The position numbers were made by a program, and so were the translations under genes. This document shows, in pieces, positions 42,149 to 52,019 of a DNA stretch of 64,000 nt. The notes under the pieces were generated by a model. It was not told the origin of the DNA. It did no database searches and saw only the letters and a program-made list of their open reading frames with translations. The stretch comes from Polaribacter pectinis (GTDB lineage: Bacteria; Bacteroidota; Bacteroidia; Flavobacteriales; Flavobacteriaceae): NCBI RefSeq assembly GCF_014352875.1, contig NZ_CP060695.1:2945501-3009500 (forward strand). The letters are read 5' to 3'. Position 1 is the first letter of the stretch; each line of letters begins with the position of its first letter.

Positions 42149-43454
42149 AAAAAAAATTATTTTTAAAAATGTTTCTTTAGGCGTTGTGTTTAAAATATTA
42201 AACATGGGGTTTATATACCTTACTATCCCTTTTCTTTTAAATTATCTAGGAAAGTCTAATTATGGTATTTGGGTAGCAATTTTTTCTATAGTAAATGTCT
42301 TATTCTTTGTAGACGCTGGTATTGCAAATGGTTTAAAAACGAAACTAACAGAAGCAATTAGTAATAAAAATCTTAAACTAGCAAAAGAATATATTTCAAC
42401 AGCATCTATTTTAATTTTTTTTATATCAATTTGTTTTTTCTTAATTGGTTATGTATTTATACATCTATTTAGTTTAAAAAGTCTATTAAACGTTGGAGAT
42501 TTAATTTCCAATGACAAATTAAAATCCATTTTTCTTATCATATTAATCTTTATAGTATCAAACTTTGTTTTAAGTCTCTATAAAGTTTTTTTTTATGCAA
42601 TTCAAAAATCTTCTGTAGTAGAATTTTCTCTTTTTCTATATAGATTATTAGTATTTGGACTAATATTTTATGCGCTTAATAATTTAGAATCATCAATTTT
42701 AAATGTTGCCTATATTTATGGTCTTTCTAATTTTTTTGTAAGTCTAGTATTTAGTTTTGTTTTCTTTTCTAAAAGGAAAGAAATACTACCATCTATTAAG
42801 AGTTTTAAAAAAAATAGAATAAAAGAATTAATGAGTTTGAGTATCGGTTTTTTTGTTATTCAAATTTGTATGATTGTTATTTTTACCACAGATAATATTA
42901 TAATAAGTAATGTTCTTGGGCCAGAAGAAGTTACAAATTATGACATAATTTTTAAATTGTTTCAGGTAATTATAACATTCTCAACAATACTTTTAGACCC
43001 TTTTTGGTCTCTTTTTACAGATGCTTATCAAAAGAAAGATTTTCTTTGGATTAAAAAAACCCTAAAAAAACTAAATAAACTTTTTATAATAGTTTGTATT
43101 GCTACAATCGTATTAATTCTTCTAACAAAAGATATAGTTTCAATTTGGATTGGCAAAGATTTTATAGTAAAAGAATCTCTACCTTATTTAATGGGGTTAT
43201 TTGTTTTAATAAGAATTTACCCTTTAATGTATATGTATTTTTTAAATTCGATAGGTAAAATTAAATTGCAAATGTATTTATATATTATTGGTGCAGTTAT
43301 TAATATACCCATTTCGATATTTTTTGTAAAATATTTTAATTTAGGAATATCTGGTGTTATTCTAGGTACATCTGTAAGTATTATTAGTATGCTTATTTTA
43401 CTACCAATTCAAACCCATAGAATTTTAAAAAGGGATTTGATTTTAAACAATTAA
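42141..43454 (+). CDS. wzx: polysaccharide flippase, Wzx-like
   Basis: 437 residues with about twelve hydrophobic helices and few charged loops, as in the Wzx/MATE-like polysaccharide transporter family. The start FKNVSLGVVFKILNMGFIYL and YGIWVAIFSIVNVLFFVDAG are recognisable as the PST family N-terminus. It flips lipid-linked repeat units across the inner membrane. The gene symbol follows function; sequence conservation in this family is low. Confidence 0.88.
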   Translation: MDRKKIIFKNVSLGVVFKILNMGFIYLTIPFLLNYLGKSNYGIWVAIFSIVNVLFFVDAGIANGLKTKLTEAISNKNLKLAKEYISTASILIFFISICFFLIGYVFIHLFSLKSLLNVGDLISNDKLKSIFLIILIFIVSNFVLSLYKVFFYAIQKSSVVEFSLFLYRLLVFGLIFYALNNLESSILNVAYIYGLSNFFVSLVFSFVFFSKRKEILPSIKSFKKNRIKELMSLSIGFFVIQICMIVIFTTDNIIISNVLGPEEVTNYDIIFKLFQVIITFSTILLDPFWSLFTDAYQKKDFLWIKKTLKKLNKLFIIVCIATIVLILLTKDIVSIWIGKDFIVKESLPYLMGLFVLIRIYPLMYMYFLNSIGKIKLQMYLYIIGAVINIPISIFFVKYFNLGISGVILGTSVSIISMLILLPIQTHRILKRDLILNN

Positions 43455-43484
43455 AATAACTTTTATTACAACAAAATAAATAGA

Positions 43485-44456
43485 ATGAAGTTAATACGTC
43501 AAAAATATAATTATCATGTTTCTTTAGATACTGTTGAAGAATTTGAGAAAATTATACTTTCTGATAAGTCTGTAACTTCGGTCAATGAAAAGAATAAATT
43601 TTTTTCTAAAGTATTATTTCAGTTATGGAATAAATTAACAGTTAAAAAGAATGATAATTTATCTATAAAACCCAAAAGCGAAATAACAAAAACACCCTTA
43701 CTTGCTATTCTTATGGGGCCAGATTTTAGTAAGTGTTTTCCATATTTTATTTTTCATAAAAACACAAGTCTCTATTTATTTGATGCTTGGCCAGAAAAAC
43801 AGAAAATTATAATTAAGTTTCTTAATTTTTTTAAAGTAAAAAATGTCTTTTTTACATCTTCACAAACTACAGAAATAATAAAAAGTAAAGTGCCAAACAC
43901 TAACTGTTATTGGATTCCTGAAGGTATTTTAGCAGAATCTTACAAAAGTTATCAATATAAAGATAAGACGATTGATGTTTTAGCGCTGGGTAGAAGACAT
44001 AATATTTATCATGAAAAAATAGTAAGCCACCTAGAGGAAAACAATAAGTTATATTTGTATGAAAAGGAGAAGGGAAAGATAATTTTTCCAACACGAGATG
44101 GTTTTATAGACGGTTTGGCTAAATCTAAAATATCTATTTGTGTACCATCTAACATTACACATCCAGAACGTTCAGGAAATATAGAAACCATGACCATACG
44201 TTATTTACAATCTATGGCTTCTAAGTGCATAATTTTAGGCCATGCACCCAAAGAAATGATTACATTATTTGGGTATAATCCTGTAATTGAAATCGATTAT
44301 AATGATCCCGAAAATCAAATTTTATCAATCTTAAATAATTATGAAGATTATTATTCTTTAATAGAGAAAAATTACAATACGGTATTAAAAAATCATACAT
44401 GGACAAATAGATGGGAGACAATGAAAGAAATATTAAATAAAAATGTACCATCTTAA
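43485..44456 (+). CDS. glycosyltransferase, GT1/GT4-like
   Basis: 323 residues. The N-terminal half is divergent (LLAILMGPDFSKCFPYFIFH); the C-terminal half has the nucleotide-sugar-binding pattern of GT-B enzymes: KTIDVLALGRRHNIY, SICVPSNITHPERSGNIETM and TIRYLQSMASKCIILG. It would transfer a sugar during repeat-unit assembly. Donor and acceptor are unknown. It starts 30 bp after the flippase, one of the larger gaps in the operon. Confidence 0.8.
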   Translation: MKLIRQKYNYHVSLDTVEEFEKIILSDKSVTSVNEKNKFFSKVLFQLWNKLTVKKNDNLSIKPKSEITKTPLLAILMGPDFSKCFPYFIFHKNTSLYLFDAWPEKQKIIIKFLNFFKVKNVFFTSSQTTEIIKSKVPNTNCYWIPEGILAESYKSYQYKDKTIDVLALGRRHNIYHEKIVSHLEENNKLYLYEKEKGKIIFPTRDGFIDGLAKSKISICVPSNITHPERSGNIETMTIRYLQSMASKCIILGHAPKEMITLFGYNPVIEIDYNDPENQILSILNNYEDYYSLIEKNYNTVLKNHTWTNRWETMKEILNKNVPS

Positions 44457-44471
44457 CTTCTATTTAAAGCT

Positions 44472-45242
44472 ATGAAACCATTTTTAAGCATAATTACTGC
44501 AACTTTTAATAACGAAAAAACTTTAGAAGAAACCATTAATTCTATTCTAAATCAAAAATATACTGACTTTGAGTATATAATTGTTGATGGAAAATCTACA
44601 GATAATACAACAGCTATCATAAAAAAATACGAACCAATTTTCAAGCAAAAAAATATTTCCTTTAAATGGATAAGTGAAATTGATACAGGAATTTATAATG
44701 CCTGGAACAAAGGATTAAAAATAGCAACAGGTAATTGGATTTCTTTTTTAGGTTCTGATGATGTATATCTAGACAATGCTTTAGACAAATATGTAAAGAA
44801 GATTATTGAAGAAAAAAATGCAGATTTTGTTTACTCTAAAGTAAAACTAATTAACAATAATAAAGAAGTAATATATATAGTTTCAGATACTTGGAAATGG
44901 AACCAATTTAAACGGTATATGAAAATCGCTCATGTTGGTGCTTTTCATAATAGAAAATATTTTGATACTTACGGTATATTTGATGAAAGCTATAAAATAT
45001 CTGGAGATTATGAACTTCTTTTAAGAGCTAAAAGCTGTTTAAAAACAACTTTTATTAATGAGTTTACTGCAGAAATGAAAGATGGAGGAGTTAGCAATAA
45101 AAATGTATTTAAAGCCTTTAAAGAAGTTAAAAAAGCCAAAATAAATACTGCTGGTATTTCTACAATTGTAGCTTTTTTTGATTTTTATTTTTCACTTTTC
45201 AAATATTATCTCTCTACCTTTGTAAAAAAGCTAATAAAATAG
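44472..45242 (+). CDS. glycosyltransferase family 2 (WcaA-like)
   Basis: 256 residues. The N-terminal GT-A domain begins FLSIITATFNNEKTLEETIN and continues with FEYIIVDGKSTDNTTAII, SEIDTGIYNAWNKGLK and the acidic site in SFLGSDDVYLD. It is soluble or peripheral and acts at the cytoplasmic face on the lipid-linked oligosaccharide. Specific linkage unknown. Confidence 0.9.
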   Translation: MKPFLSIITATFNNEKTLEETINSILNQKYTDFEYIIVDGKSTDNTTAIIKKYEPIFKQKNISFKWISEIDTGIYNAWNKGLKIATGNWISFLGSDDVYLDNALDKYVKKIIEEKNADFVYSKVKLINNNKEVIYIVSDTWKWNQFKRYMKIAHVGAFHNRKYFDTYGIFDESYKISGDYELLLRAKSCLKTTFINEFTAEMKDGGVSNKNVFKAFKEVKKAKINTAGISTIVAFFDFYFSLFKYYLSTFVKKLIK

Positions 45243-45274
45243 GTAACTTTAAATAATTACAAACATTGTTTTAA

Positions 45275-45949
45275 ATGATAAAAGAACTTTACCAAAAAGC
45301 ACTTTCTAGAAATGGAAAAAATTATGAATTAGATTCAAGAATTCCTAATAGTCTATTGGTATACTCTTTGTTTAACAGAGTAATTATGCTTTTTAGAGGT
45401 TTTTTAAAGCTTCGTAAAAGAGTTTTTTTAGGCAAAAAAACAACTTTTTTAAATAAAAAAAATATCGTTTTTGGAAACAATGTAACCATAGAGCAAAACT
45501 GTTTTATAGATGCCTATTCTTCAAAAAAAATAGAATTTGGTAACAATGTTAAAATTGGTGCTTTTTCTAGCGTTTCATCAACGAGCCACATGTCTAAATA
45601 CGGAATTGGTCTTAAAATAGGTAGCAATAGTGGAATTGGTAGGTTTACGGAATTTGGAGCTTCTGGTGGAATAGAAATTGGAGAAGATGTTATAATGGGT
45701 TCTTATATCAGTTTTCATTCAGAAAATCATAACTTTAATGATGTATCAAAACCTATTAGAGAACAAGGAGTAACATCAAAAGGAATAAAATTAGGAAATA
45801 ATATTTGGGTTGGTGCTAAAGTTACTTTTTTAGATGGGTGTGAAGTTGGTAATAATTGTGTTATAGCAGCTGGTTCTGTAGTTAAAGGAATTTTTTCTAA
45901 TAATGTAGTAATTGGTGGTGTGCCTGCCAAAGTTCTTAAAAATATGTAA
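45275..45949 (+). CDS. hexapeptide-repeat acyltransferase (LbH, acetyltransferase-like)
   Basis: 224 residues. From about residue 65 the protein has left-handed beta-helix hexapeptide turns (IVFGNNVTIEQNCFIDAYSS, IEFGNNVKIGAFSSVSS, IEIGEDVIMGSYIS, IKLGNNIWVGAKVTFLDGCE) with the catalytic His in FHSENHNF and closing GGVPAKVLKNM. It probably O- or N-acetylates a sugar residue of the polymer or its precursor. Serine/maltose-O-acetyltransferase relatives are the closest type. Confidence 0.9.
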   Translation: MIKELYQKALSRNGKNYELDSRIPNSLLVYSLFNRVIMLFRGFLKLRKRVFLGKKTTFLNKKNIVFGNNVTIEQNCFIDAYSSKKIEFGNNVKIGAFSSVSSTSHMSKYGIGLKIGSNSGIGRFTEFGASGGIEIGEDVIMGSYISFHSENHNFNDVSKPIREQGVTSKGIKLGNNIWVGAKVTFLDGCEVGNNCVIAAGSVVKGIFSNNVVIGGVPAKVLKNM

Positions 45950-45954
45950 TACAA

Positions 45955-47115
45955 ATGAAGAATATTCTTTTTATTCATCAATCTGCAGATTTATACGGTT
46001 CTGATAAAACTTTGTTGTATTTGGTGGAATCTATTAAAGACTCGTTTAATCCTATTATTATTTTACCAGAAGAAGGACCGCTTACAGTTGAATTAGAAAA
46101 AAGAAATATCGAGTTTTTTATTATGCCAGTAATAAAAGTATCTCGTCAATTATTTAAAGGTTTAGATATTTTTAAACTTCCGTTTCAAATATATAAAGCC
46201 ACAAGATCTTTAAAAAACAAATTAGGTAAGAGAAAAATAGACATTGTACATTCAAATACTTTGGCAGTATTTCTTGGAGCTTTTTTTAGTAAAAAGTATA
46301 AAATAAAACATATTTGGCATGTTCATGAAATTATTCAGCACCCAAAAATTGTGGCTAAAGCTTATCCTTTTTTAGTAAATTTATTTTCAGATTTTGTAAT
46401 TTTTAATTCTAAAGCCTCTGCAGAACATTTATATTTAGACAAACCTACACTTAAAAAAAAGTCAACAATAATATATAATGGATTAGATAGAAATACTCCA
46501 ATATCCTCTAAAACGGATCAAAATATATTAAGAAATAAACTTTTTAAAGATATAAAAAGCGAAACTCTAATTATTGCTCTTGTTGGCAGAATTAATAATC
46601 ACAAAGGACATAAATTAGCTTTAAAAGTATTCGAAGAACTTGTAAAAGATGGTTACAATGATATTAAATTACTTTTTATAGGTTCTACAATTAAGACTCA
46701 AAAGCATTTATTAGACGAATTAAATGATGAAATTAAGACACAAAAATTAGAAAATGAAATAACAATTATAGATTTTCAAAAAGACCTTTGGAAATTTTAC
46801 GATTGTATAGATATACTTTTAGTGCCAACCACAGATCCAGAACCTTTTGGTCTTGTTGCAATTGAAGGAATGTTGTCTAAAAAACCTGTTATAGCTTCTA
46901 ATCATGGTGGTCTTAAAGAGATTATAGTAAATAATAAATCGGGTGTTTTATTTGAACCAAACAATAAATCTGAATTAAAAAAAGCAATCGAATTTTTTAT
47001 TTCCAACAAAGAACAAATGAGTGTTTATGGATTAGAAGGAGAAAAAAGAGCAAAAAATGAATTTTCTCTAAAAAAATACGTTGATAATTTTACACAATTA
47101 TATAAATCAATTTGA
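45955..47115 (+). CDS. glycosyltransferase family 4
   Basis: 386 residues. GT-B fold: N-domain ILFIHQSADLYGSDKTLLYL and IVHSNTLAVFLGAFF, C-domain LIIALVGRINNHKGHKLALK, and the retaining E-x7-E-type motif in VPTTDPEPFGLVAIEGMLS followed by KPVIASNHGGLKEII. It transfers a sugar from a nucleotide donor with retention. The stop overlaps the TTG start of the next gene. Confidence 0.93.
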   Translation: MKNILFIHQSADLYGSDKTLLYLVESIKDSFNPIIILPEEGPLTVELEKRNIEFFIMPVIKVSRQLFKGLDIFKLPFQIYKATRSLKNKLGKRKIDIVHSNTLAVFLGAFFSKKYKIKHIWHVHEIIQHPKIVAKAYPFLVNLFSDFVIFNSKASAEHLYLDKPTLKKKSTIIYNGLDRNTPISSKTDQNILRNKLFKDIKSETLIIALVGRINNHKGHKLALKVFEELVKDGYNDIKLLFIGSTIKTQKHLLDELNDEIKTQKLENEITIIDFQKDLWKFYDCIDILLVPTTDPEPFGLVAIEGMLSKKPVIASNHGGLKEIIVNNKSGVLFEPNNKSELKKAIEFFISNKEQMSVYGLEGEKRAKNEFSLKKYVDNFTQLYKSI

Positions 47116-48398
47116 AAGTAAACATTAAAATCATATCTGGGTTTTTATTAATTCTAGCACTTATAATTCAAAGAGAGGTAACTTCTTTAGAGATAAATAC
47201 TATTCTTCTTGGAGCCATAGCTGGTTTTTTAATCATTTTAAATAAAGGTCTGTTTTTTAAAAAAGATTTTGAATTATTTTCAATTTTGATATTAATAATA
47301 TTAATAGGAATTTTCTCTTCTTTTTTTAATGCCCCCAAATTATATAATTTTGCAAGAGATCTTATCTATTTTGCAAAACCTTTAATCTTAATTTTAATTG
47401 GTTATTCGGCAACAAGATTAATTAAAGATTGGAAAGTTATTTTTAAAATAATTATATATTTAGGTTTAGGTTATGCTATTTTACATATTCTTCACACTTT
47501 AATTTATACAGACTTTAAAAACGCTTCTGTATCTAGAATTAGAAATACAAACGGACTTTCTAACATCATTGAGATTTTTTCAATTGCGTTAATTATTTTA
47601 GGAAATAAAACGCCTGCATTTAAAGTTTTAATAAGTAAAAGAACAAGAACTTTTTTTTTAACAATATTAACAATATCGTTTATCCTATATTTTTCTAGAA
47701 CGATGCTCATTGGACTAATTATTCTAGTACTAGGTGTCTTAAATTATTTAAAATTAAATAGAAAAGGTTTAAAGTATGGGTTAATATTTTTAATATTAAT
47801 GGGAGGGTTATACACCTATTTATATAATACAGAATTAGACAGGCAAGGTAATGCTCTAGAATCTTTTTTGTACAAAATGAAAATTGCACCAGAGGAAGTT
47901 TTTTCACCTAAATTAAATTTAAATAATAAAGCAGATCTCTGGGATCATTGGAGAGCTTATGAAGCCTATTGTGCTTTTCAAGGTCTAAATGAATCTCCAA
48001 TAAGTTATATAAGCGGTAAAGGACTTGGTGCCTTAATAGATTTAAAGTTTTCAGCATCAATAAGTTCAGAAGGAAAAATTAGACATATACCAATACTACA
48101 TAATGGATATGTTTTTATTTTATTTAAAACAGGAGTTTTAGGATTGTTTTTATATTTGTTTTTTTTATTTAAGCTTTATTTTCAAGCGTATAGAAAAACA
48201 GAAAACTTAAAAACAAAGTATTTTGGAAATTTGCTTTCTGCAACAGCATTATATTTAATATTATCTTCATTAATTATTACAGGTTTATACAATGTACAAG
48301 AAGAAACTACGTTGTTATTAGGTATTTTTGTAGCTTTAAAATCTAATACTAAAAATACACAAAAAGAGAAAAATGAGAATAGGGATAATAGGAACTAG
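47112..48398 (+). CDS. O-antigen polymerase/ligase family membrane protein (Wzy candidate)
   Basis: 428 residues from a TTG at 47112; no ATG exists nearby, and the TTGA overlap with the previous stop (47113-47115) supports it. About ten to twelve hydrophobic helices, a large periplasmic loop (about 255-340) that carries EDLWDHWR-like ADLWDHWRAYEAYCAFQG, and GKGLGALIDL, as in polymerases of the Wzy/O-antigen ligase superfamily. With a second such protein at 49448, this one is the likelier Wzy polymerase, but the assignment could be reversed. Confidence 0.8.
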   Translation: MKVNIKIISGFLLILALIIQREVTSLEINTILLGAIAGFLIILNKGLFFKKDFELFSILILIILIGIFSSFFNAPKLYNFARDLIYFAKPLILILIGYSATRLIKDWKVIFKIIIYLGLGYAILHILHTLIYTDFKNASVSRIRNTNGLSNIIEIFSIALIILGNKTPAFKVLISKRTRTFFLTILTISFILYFSRTMLIGLIILVLGVLNYLKLNRKGLKYGLIFLILMGGLYTYLYNTELDRQGNALESFLYKMKIAPEEVFSPKLNLNNKADLWDHWRAYEAYCAFQGLNESPISYISGKGLGALIDLKFSASISSEGKIRHIPILHNGYVFILFKTGVLGLFLYLFFLFKLYFQAYRKTENLKTKYFGNLLSATALYLILSSLIITGLYNVQEETTLLLGIFVALKSNTKNTQKEKNENRDNRN

Positions 48399-49470
48399 AG
48401 GAATTCCCAATCATTATGGAGGTTTTGAGCAGTTTGCAGAATATTTAGCAACATATTTAGTAAAAAATGATTGTGAAGTTTATGTATATAACTCATCTAA
48501 TCATCCATATCAAGATAAAATATTTAAAGGTGTAAATATTGTTCATTGTAATGATCCAGAGAAAAAAATGGGTACAATTGGGCAATTTATTTATGACTTG
48601 AATTGTATTCTAGATTCAAAAAAAAGAAATTTAGATATAATTCTACAACTAGGTTATACAAGTAGTTCTATTTGGTCGTTTCTGTTTCCTAAAAAACCAT
48701 TAATAATTACAAATATGGATGGTTTAGAATGGAAGAGAAGTAAATACACTTTTTTTGTAAGAAAATTTCTTAAATATGCAGAGAGTTTAGCTGTTAAGAA
48801 TAGTCATTTTCTTGTTGCAGATTCTATTGGAATAAAGAAATACATAGACGATAAATACAATAAAGATTCTAAATACATTGCTTATGGTAGCAAAATTGTA
48901 TCTAACGTAGACGAAACAGTTTTAGAGAAATTTAATCTCAAAAAGTTGCAATACCATATGTTAATTGCTAGAATTGAACCGGAAAATAATATTGAAACAA
49001 TTTTAGATGGTGTAGTTTATAGTAAAAAAGAAACACCTTTTATAGTAATAGGAGATTACACAAAAAATAGTTTTGGAAAAAGAATTAAAGAAAAATATAA
49101 AGACGTTAGTAAAATTATTTTTTTAGGAAGTATTTATAACCATAACGAATTAAACTCTTTAAGAAATTTTTGTAATTTATATTTTCACGGTCATTCTGTT
49201 GGTGGCACAAATCCTTCTCTTTTAGAAGCTATGGGTTCTGGAAACTTAATAATTGCCCACAATAATATCTTTAATAAAGCAGTTTTAAAAGAGAACGCAT
49301 ATTATTTTTACACATACAAAGATGTAGGTTTCTATTTAGAAAATAAAAACAAAGAATTTGAAAGTGATAAAATTGAAAATAATAATGACAGAATTAATAA
49401 TGAGTACGACATTAATAAAATAAACGGTAGTTATCTTAATTTCTTTCATGAGTGTCTTTCAAAAAATTAA
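48373..49470 (+). CDS. glycosyltransferase with DUF1972 N-domain (rhamnosyltransferase-like)
   Basis: 365 residues. The N-terminus RIGIIGTRGIPNHYGGFEQF is the hallmark of DUF1972-containing GT4 enzymes, many of which are rhamnosyl- or fucosyltransferases. The C-domain has YHMLIARIEPENNIETILDG and HGHSVGGTNPSLLEAMGSGN. It overlaps the polymerase gene by 26 bp and the next gene by 23 bp. The deoxysugar context (GDP-fucose, dTDP-6-deoxyhexose) fits the predicted donor class. Confidence 0.9.
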   Translation: MRIGIIGTRGIPNHYGGFEQFAEYLATYLVKNDCEVYVYNSSNHPYQDKIFKGVNIVHCNDPEKKMGTIGQFIYDLNCILDSKKRNLDIILQLGYTSSSIWSFLFPKKPLIITNMDGLEWKRSKYTFFVRKFLKYAESLAVKNSHFLVADSIGIKKYIDDKYNKDSKYIAYGSKIVSNVDETVLEKFNLKKLQYHMLIARIEPENNIETILDGVVYSKKETPFIVIGDYTKNSFGKRIKEKYKDVSKIIFLGSIYNHNELNSLRNFCNLYFHGHSVGGTNPSLLEAMGSGNLIIAHNNIFNKAVLKENAYYFYTYKDVGFYLENKNKEFESDKIENNNDRINNEYDINKINGSYLNFFHECLSKN

Positions 49471-50668
49471 ACAATTTAATATTTATGAAGCTTTAGTAGC
49501 TTTACTCTTAATTACACTTCCTTTAGGTTTTGCAGTTAATAGCATTGCCGTAATTTTATTTTCTCTTACAGCAATCTATTTTGTTGTTTTTAAAAGAGTT
49601 AAAAGCGATCTTACTATTTTAAGCATCTTACTATTTTTATTTTTTATTTTATGTTTACTGTCACTATTTTGGACAGATAATGTAGAGAATACTCAAGAAG
49701 GCTTAAGTCGTTTTTTATCATTTCTCATTCTACCTTTAGCATTCTCAATTAAAAACCATTTCAACATAAAAAAAGAAAAAGTTTTTAATGTGTTTTCAAA
49801 ATCATTAGTTGTTTATGCAGCTTATAGTTTAATTGTAGGTCTTGTAAAAGCAGTTAATAATAAAGATATAGGTTATCTTTTTTATCATAAATTAAGCGGA
49901 AATTTAAGTAATATGAATGCAATTTACTTATCGGTATTTATGAGTTTTGGAATTGCTTTTTTTTTGAATAAAAAAGTGAAATCGAAGTTAGACATTTTCT
50001 GCCTCATTTTTTTAAGTTTGTTTTTAGTCTTGCTATCGTCTAAAATTATTATTACAATAACTTTACTATCATCAATAATATTTTTCTTTAAAAAATTTGA
50101 TTTTAGAAAAATTAAATTGAAGCAAATAGTTGTAACTGTTAGTATAATTTTGCTCTTTTTAATAGCATCATTTAATTATGTAGATAGAATAAAAACCGAA
50201 TTACAAAAAACTAAAATAAGCGAAGTATTAAATAAAAAAGATTTTGGTCATGTATATTTATGGACAGGAACTGGTTTAAGAGTTTTTCAAATAAAAGCAT
50301 TTACAGAAATTTTATCTGAACAAAAAAAATACTTTCTAGGAGAAGGTTTAAATAACTCTCAACAAAGTTTAAATGAGAAATATAAAGAGTATAATTTTTA
50401 TCCCGGTTTTTTAAATTACAATTATCACAACCAATACATACAAGTTATGGCAGAATTAGGTGGTGTTGGATTGCTAATAATTTTATTAATTTTCTTTTTT
50501 ATTGGTAAACAAGCCATTTTTTACAAAGACTATTTTTTATTAACCTTTATTTTTTTAATATTAGTAGTCTGTATAACAGAATCATTTTTTTGGAGACAAA
50601 GAGGAATGGTTTTCTTTATAACAGTTTTGCTATTATTTAATAAGAGAAAAAATACAGCTTTTGAATAG
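49448..50668 (+). CDS. O-antigen ligase family membrane protein
   Basis: 406 residues with about ten to twelve helices. The Wzy_C-like region around 270-335 carries FLGEGLNNSQQSLNEKYKEY and FLNYNYHNQYIQVMAELGG, the periplasmic H-N motif typical of WaaL ligases and related polymerases. It may join the finished chain to lipid A-core, or act as a second polymerase. It overlaps its neighbours on both sides. Confidence 0.83.
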   Translation: MSVFQKIKQFNIYEALVALLLITLPLGFAVNSIAVILFSLTAIYFVVFKRVKSDLTILSILLFLFFILCLLSLFWTDNVENTQEGLSRFLSFLILPLAFSIKNHFNIKKEKVFNVFSKSLVVYAAYSLIVGLVKAVNNKDIGYLFYHKLSGNLSNMNAIYLSVFMSFGIAFFLNKKVKSKLDIFCLIFLSLFLVLLSSKIIITITLLSSIIFFFKKFDFRKIKLKQIVVTVSIILLFLIASFNYVDRIKTELQKTKISEVLNKKDFGHVYLWTGTGLRVFQIKAFTEILSEQKKYFLGEGLNNSQQSLNEKYKEYNFYPGFLNYNYHNQYIQVMAELGGVGLLIILLIFFFIGKQAIFYKDYFLLTFIFLILVVCITESFFWRQRGMVFFITVLLLFNKRKNTAFE

Positions 50669-52013
50669 GAAAAGATCTTTTTTAATAAGACCATTAATAA
50701 TTCTTATAGATTTATTAACTATTAATGCTATTGTTTATTTTATTTCTGATAAAGAGTACTTAAACCTTACTTTCTTAAGTTATACAACTTTATTTTGGTT
50801 GTTTATTTCCTATTATACAAAGTTTTACAACGTATATAGATATACACATATTACTAGGTTAATTACACTTTTATTTTCTCAATTCTTTGTTTTTGCATTA
50901 GCGTACTTAAGTTACTTTAGTATTTTTAAAGAAGGTGAAGTTGTAGAAAACCAATTTATAATCTTTGTTTTAATACTAACAACAATTACCTTTTTTAAGT
51001 TTTCTACTTTTTTTCTTCTTAAAAAATATCGTTCAGATGGAAAAAATTATAGAAATATTGTTCTTTTTGGTGAAAGTAATGTTGCTAAATATGTAGAAAA
51101 ATTATTTCATGAAAAAAATGATTTAGGCTATCGTTTTTTTGGCTTTTTTTCAGACAAAACATACAAATCAAAAACATATTTAGGTAGTATTAATACCGCA
51201 TTTAATTACATATTAGAAAATAAAATTGATGAGGTTTACTGCGAATCTTCAATTATTAGCCAACCTCAATTAGTAGAAATTAGAAAATTTGTAACAAAAC
51301 ATAATTTAGAATTAAGAATTATACCAGAGAATAAGGCAATTTATAGTAAAGATTTTATTTTAGAATATTTTGGGACTATACCTATTTTAAAACCAAAACC
51401 ATTACCATTTGAGCAAATAGAAACACATATATTTAAAAGAATTTTTGATATAGTTTTTTCTTCATTAATATGTATTTTCCTTCTGTCTTGGTTGTTACCA
51501 TTGGTATGGATTATTATTCGAATAGATTCTAAAGGCCCGTTATTTTTTAAGCAAAAAAGAGATGGGTTAAATGGAGAACAATTTTACTGTTACAAATTAA
51601 GATCTATGAAAGTAAATTCAGATGCAGATAAAATTTCGGCATCTAAAAACGATAAAAGAGTTACAAAAGTTGGGCGTTTTTTAAGAAAAACAAGTTTAGA
51701 TGAGTTGCCACAATTTTTTAATGTGTTAAAAGGAGATATGAGTACTGTTGGTCCAAGACCGCACATTAATATTCAAACTAAAAAATATATAAACGAAGTA
51801 GAAAATTATTTGGTAAGAAATTCTGTAAAACCAGGAATTACTGGCCTTGCTCAAATAAGTGGTTATAGAGGAGAAGTTATTAAGAAATCTGATATAGAAA
51901 ATAGAGTTAGACTAGACATTTTTTACATAGAAAATTGGTCGTTTTTTTTAGATATAAAAATAATAGTGCAAACAGTTTTTAATGTTTTTGTAAAAGAAGA
52001 AAAAGCATATTAA
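50661..52013 (+). CDS. polyprenyl-phosphate glycosyl-1-phosphate transferase (WbaP/exopolysaccharide type)
   Basis: 450 residues from a TTG at 50661 (8-bp overlap with the previous gene; no ATG nearby). Four N-terminal helices (about 10-110), a central CoA-binding-like domain (RNIVLFGESNVAKYVEKLF), one more helix (about 262-285), then the Bac_transf domain: KRIFDIVFSSL, GPLFFKQKRDGLNGEQFYCY with KLRSM, LRKTSLDELPQFFNVLKGDM and STVGPRPH. It starts repeat-unit synthesis by putting the first sugar phosphate on undecaprenyl phosphate. Confidence 0.94.
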   Translation: MNRKRSFLIRPLIILIDLLTINAIVYFISDKEYLNLTFLSYTTLFWLFISYYTKFYNVYRYTHITRLITLLFSQFFVFALAYLSYFSIFKEGEVVENQFIIFVLILTTITFFKFSTFFLLKKYRSDGKNYRNIVLFGESNVAKYVEKLFHEKNDLGYRFFGFFSDKTYKSKTYLGSINTAFNYILENKIDEVYCESSIISQPQLVEIRKFVTKHNLELRIIPENKAIYSKDFILEYFGTIPILKPKPLPFEQIETHIFKRIFDIVFSSLICIFLLSWLLPLVWIIIRIDSKGPLFFKQKRDGLNGEQFYCYKLRSMKVNSDADKISASKNDKRVTKVGRFLRKTSLDELPQFFNVLKGDMSTVGPRPHINIQTKKYINEVENYLVRNSVKPGITGLAQISGYRGEVIKKSDIENRVRLDIFYIENWSFFLDIKIIVQTVFNVFVKEEKAY

Positions 52014-52019
52014 TACAAA

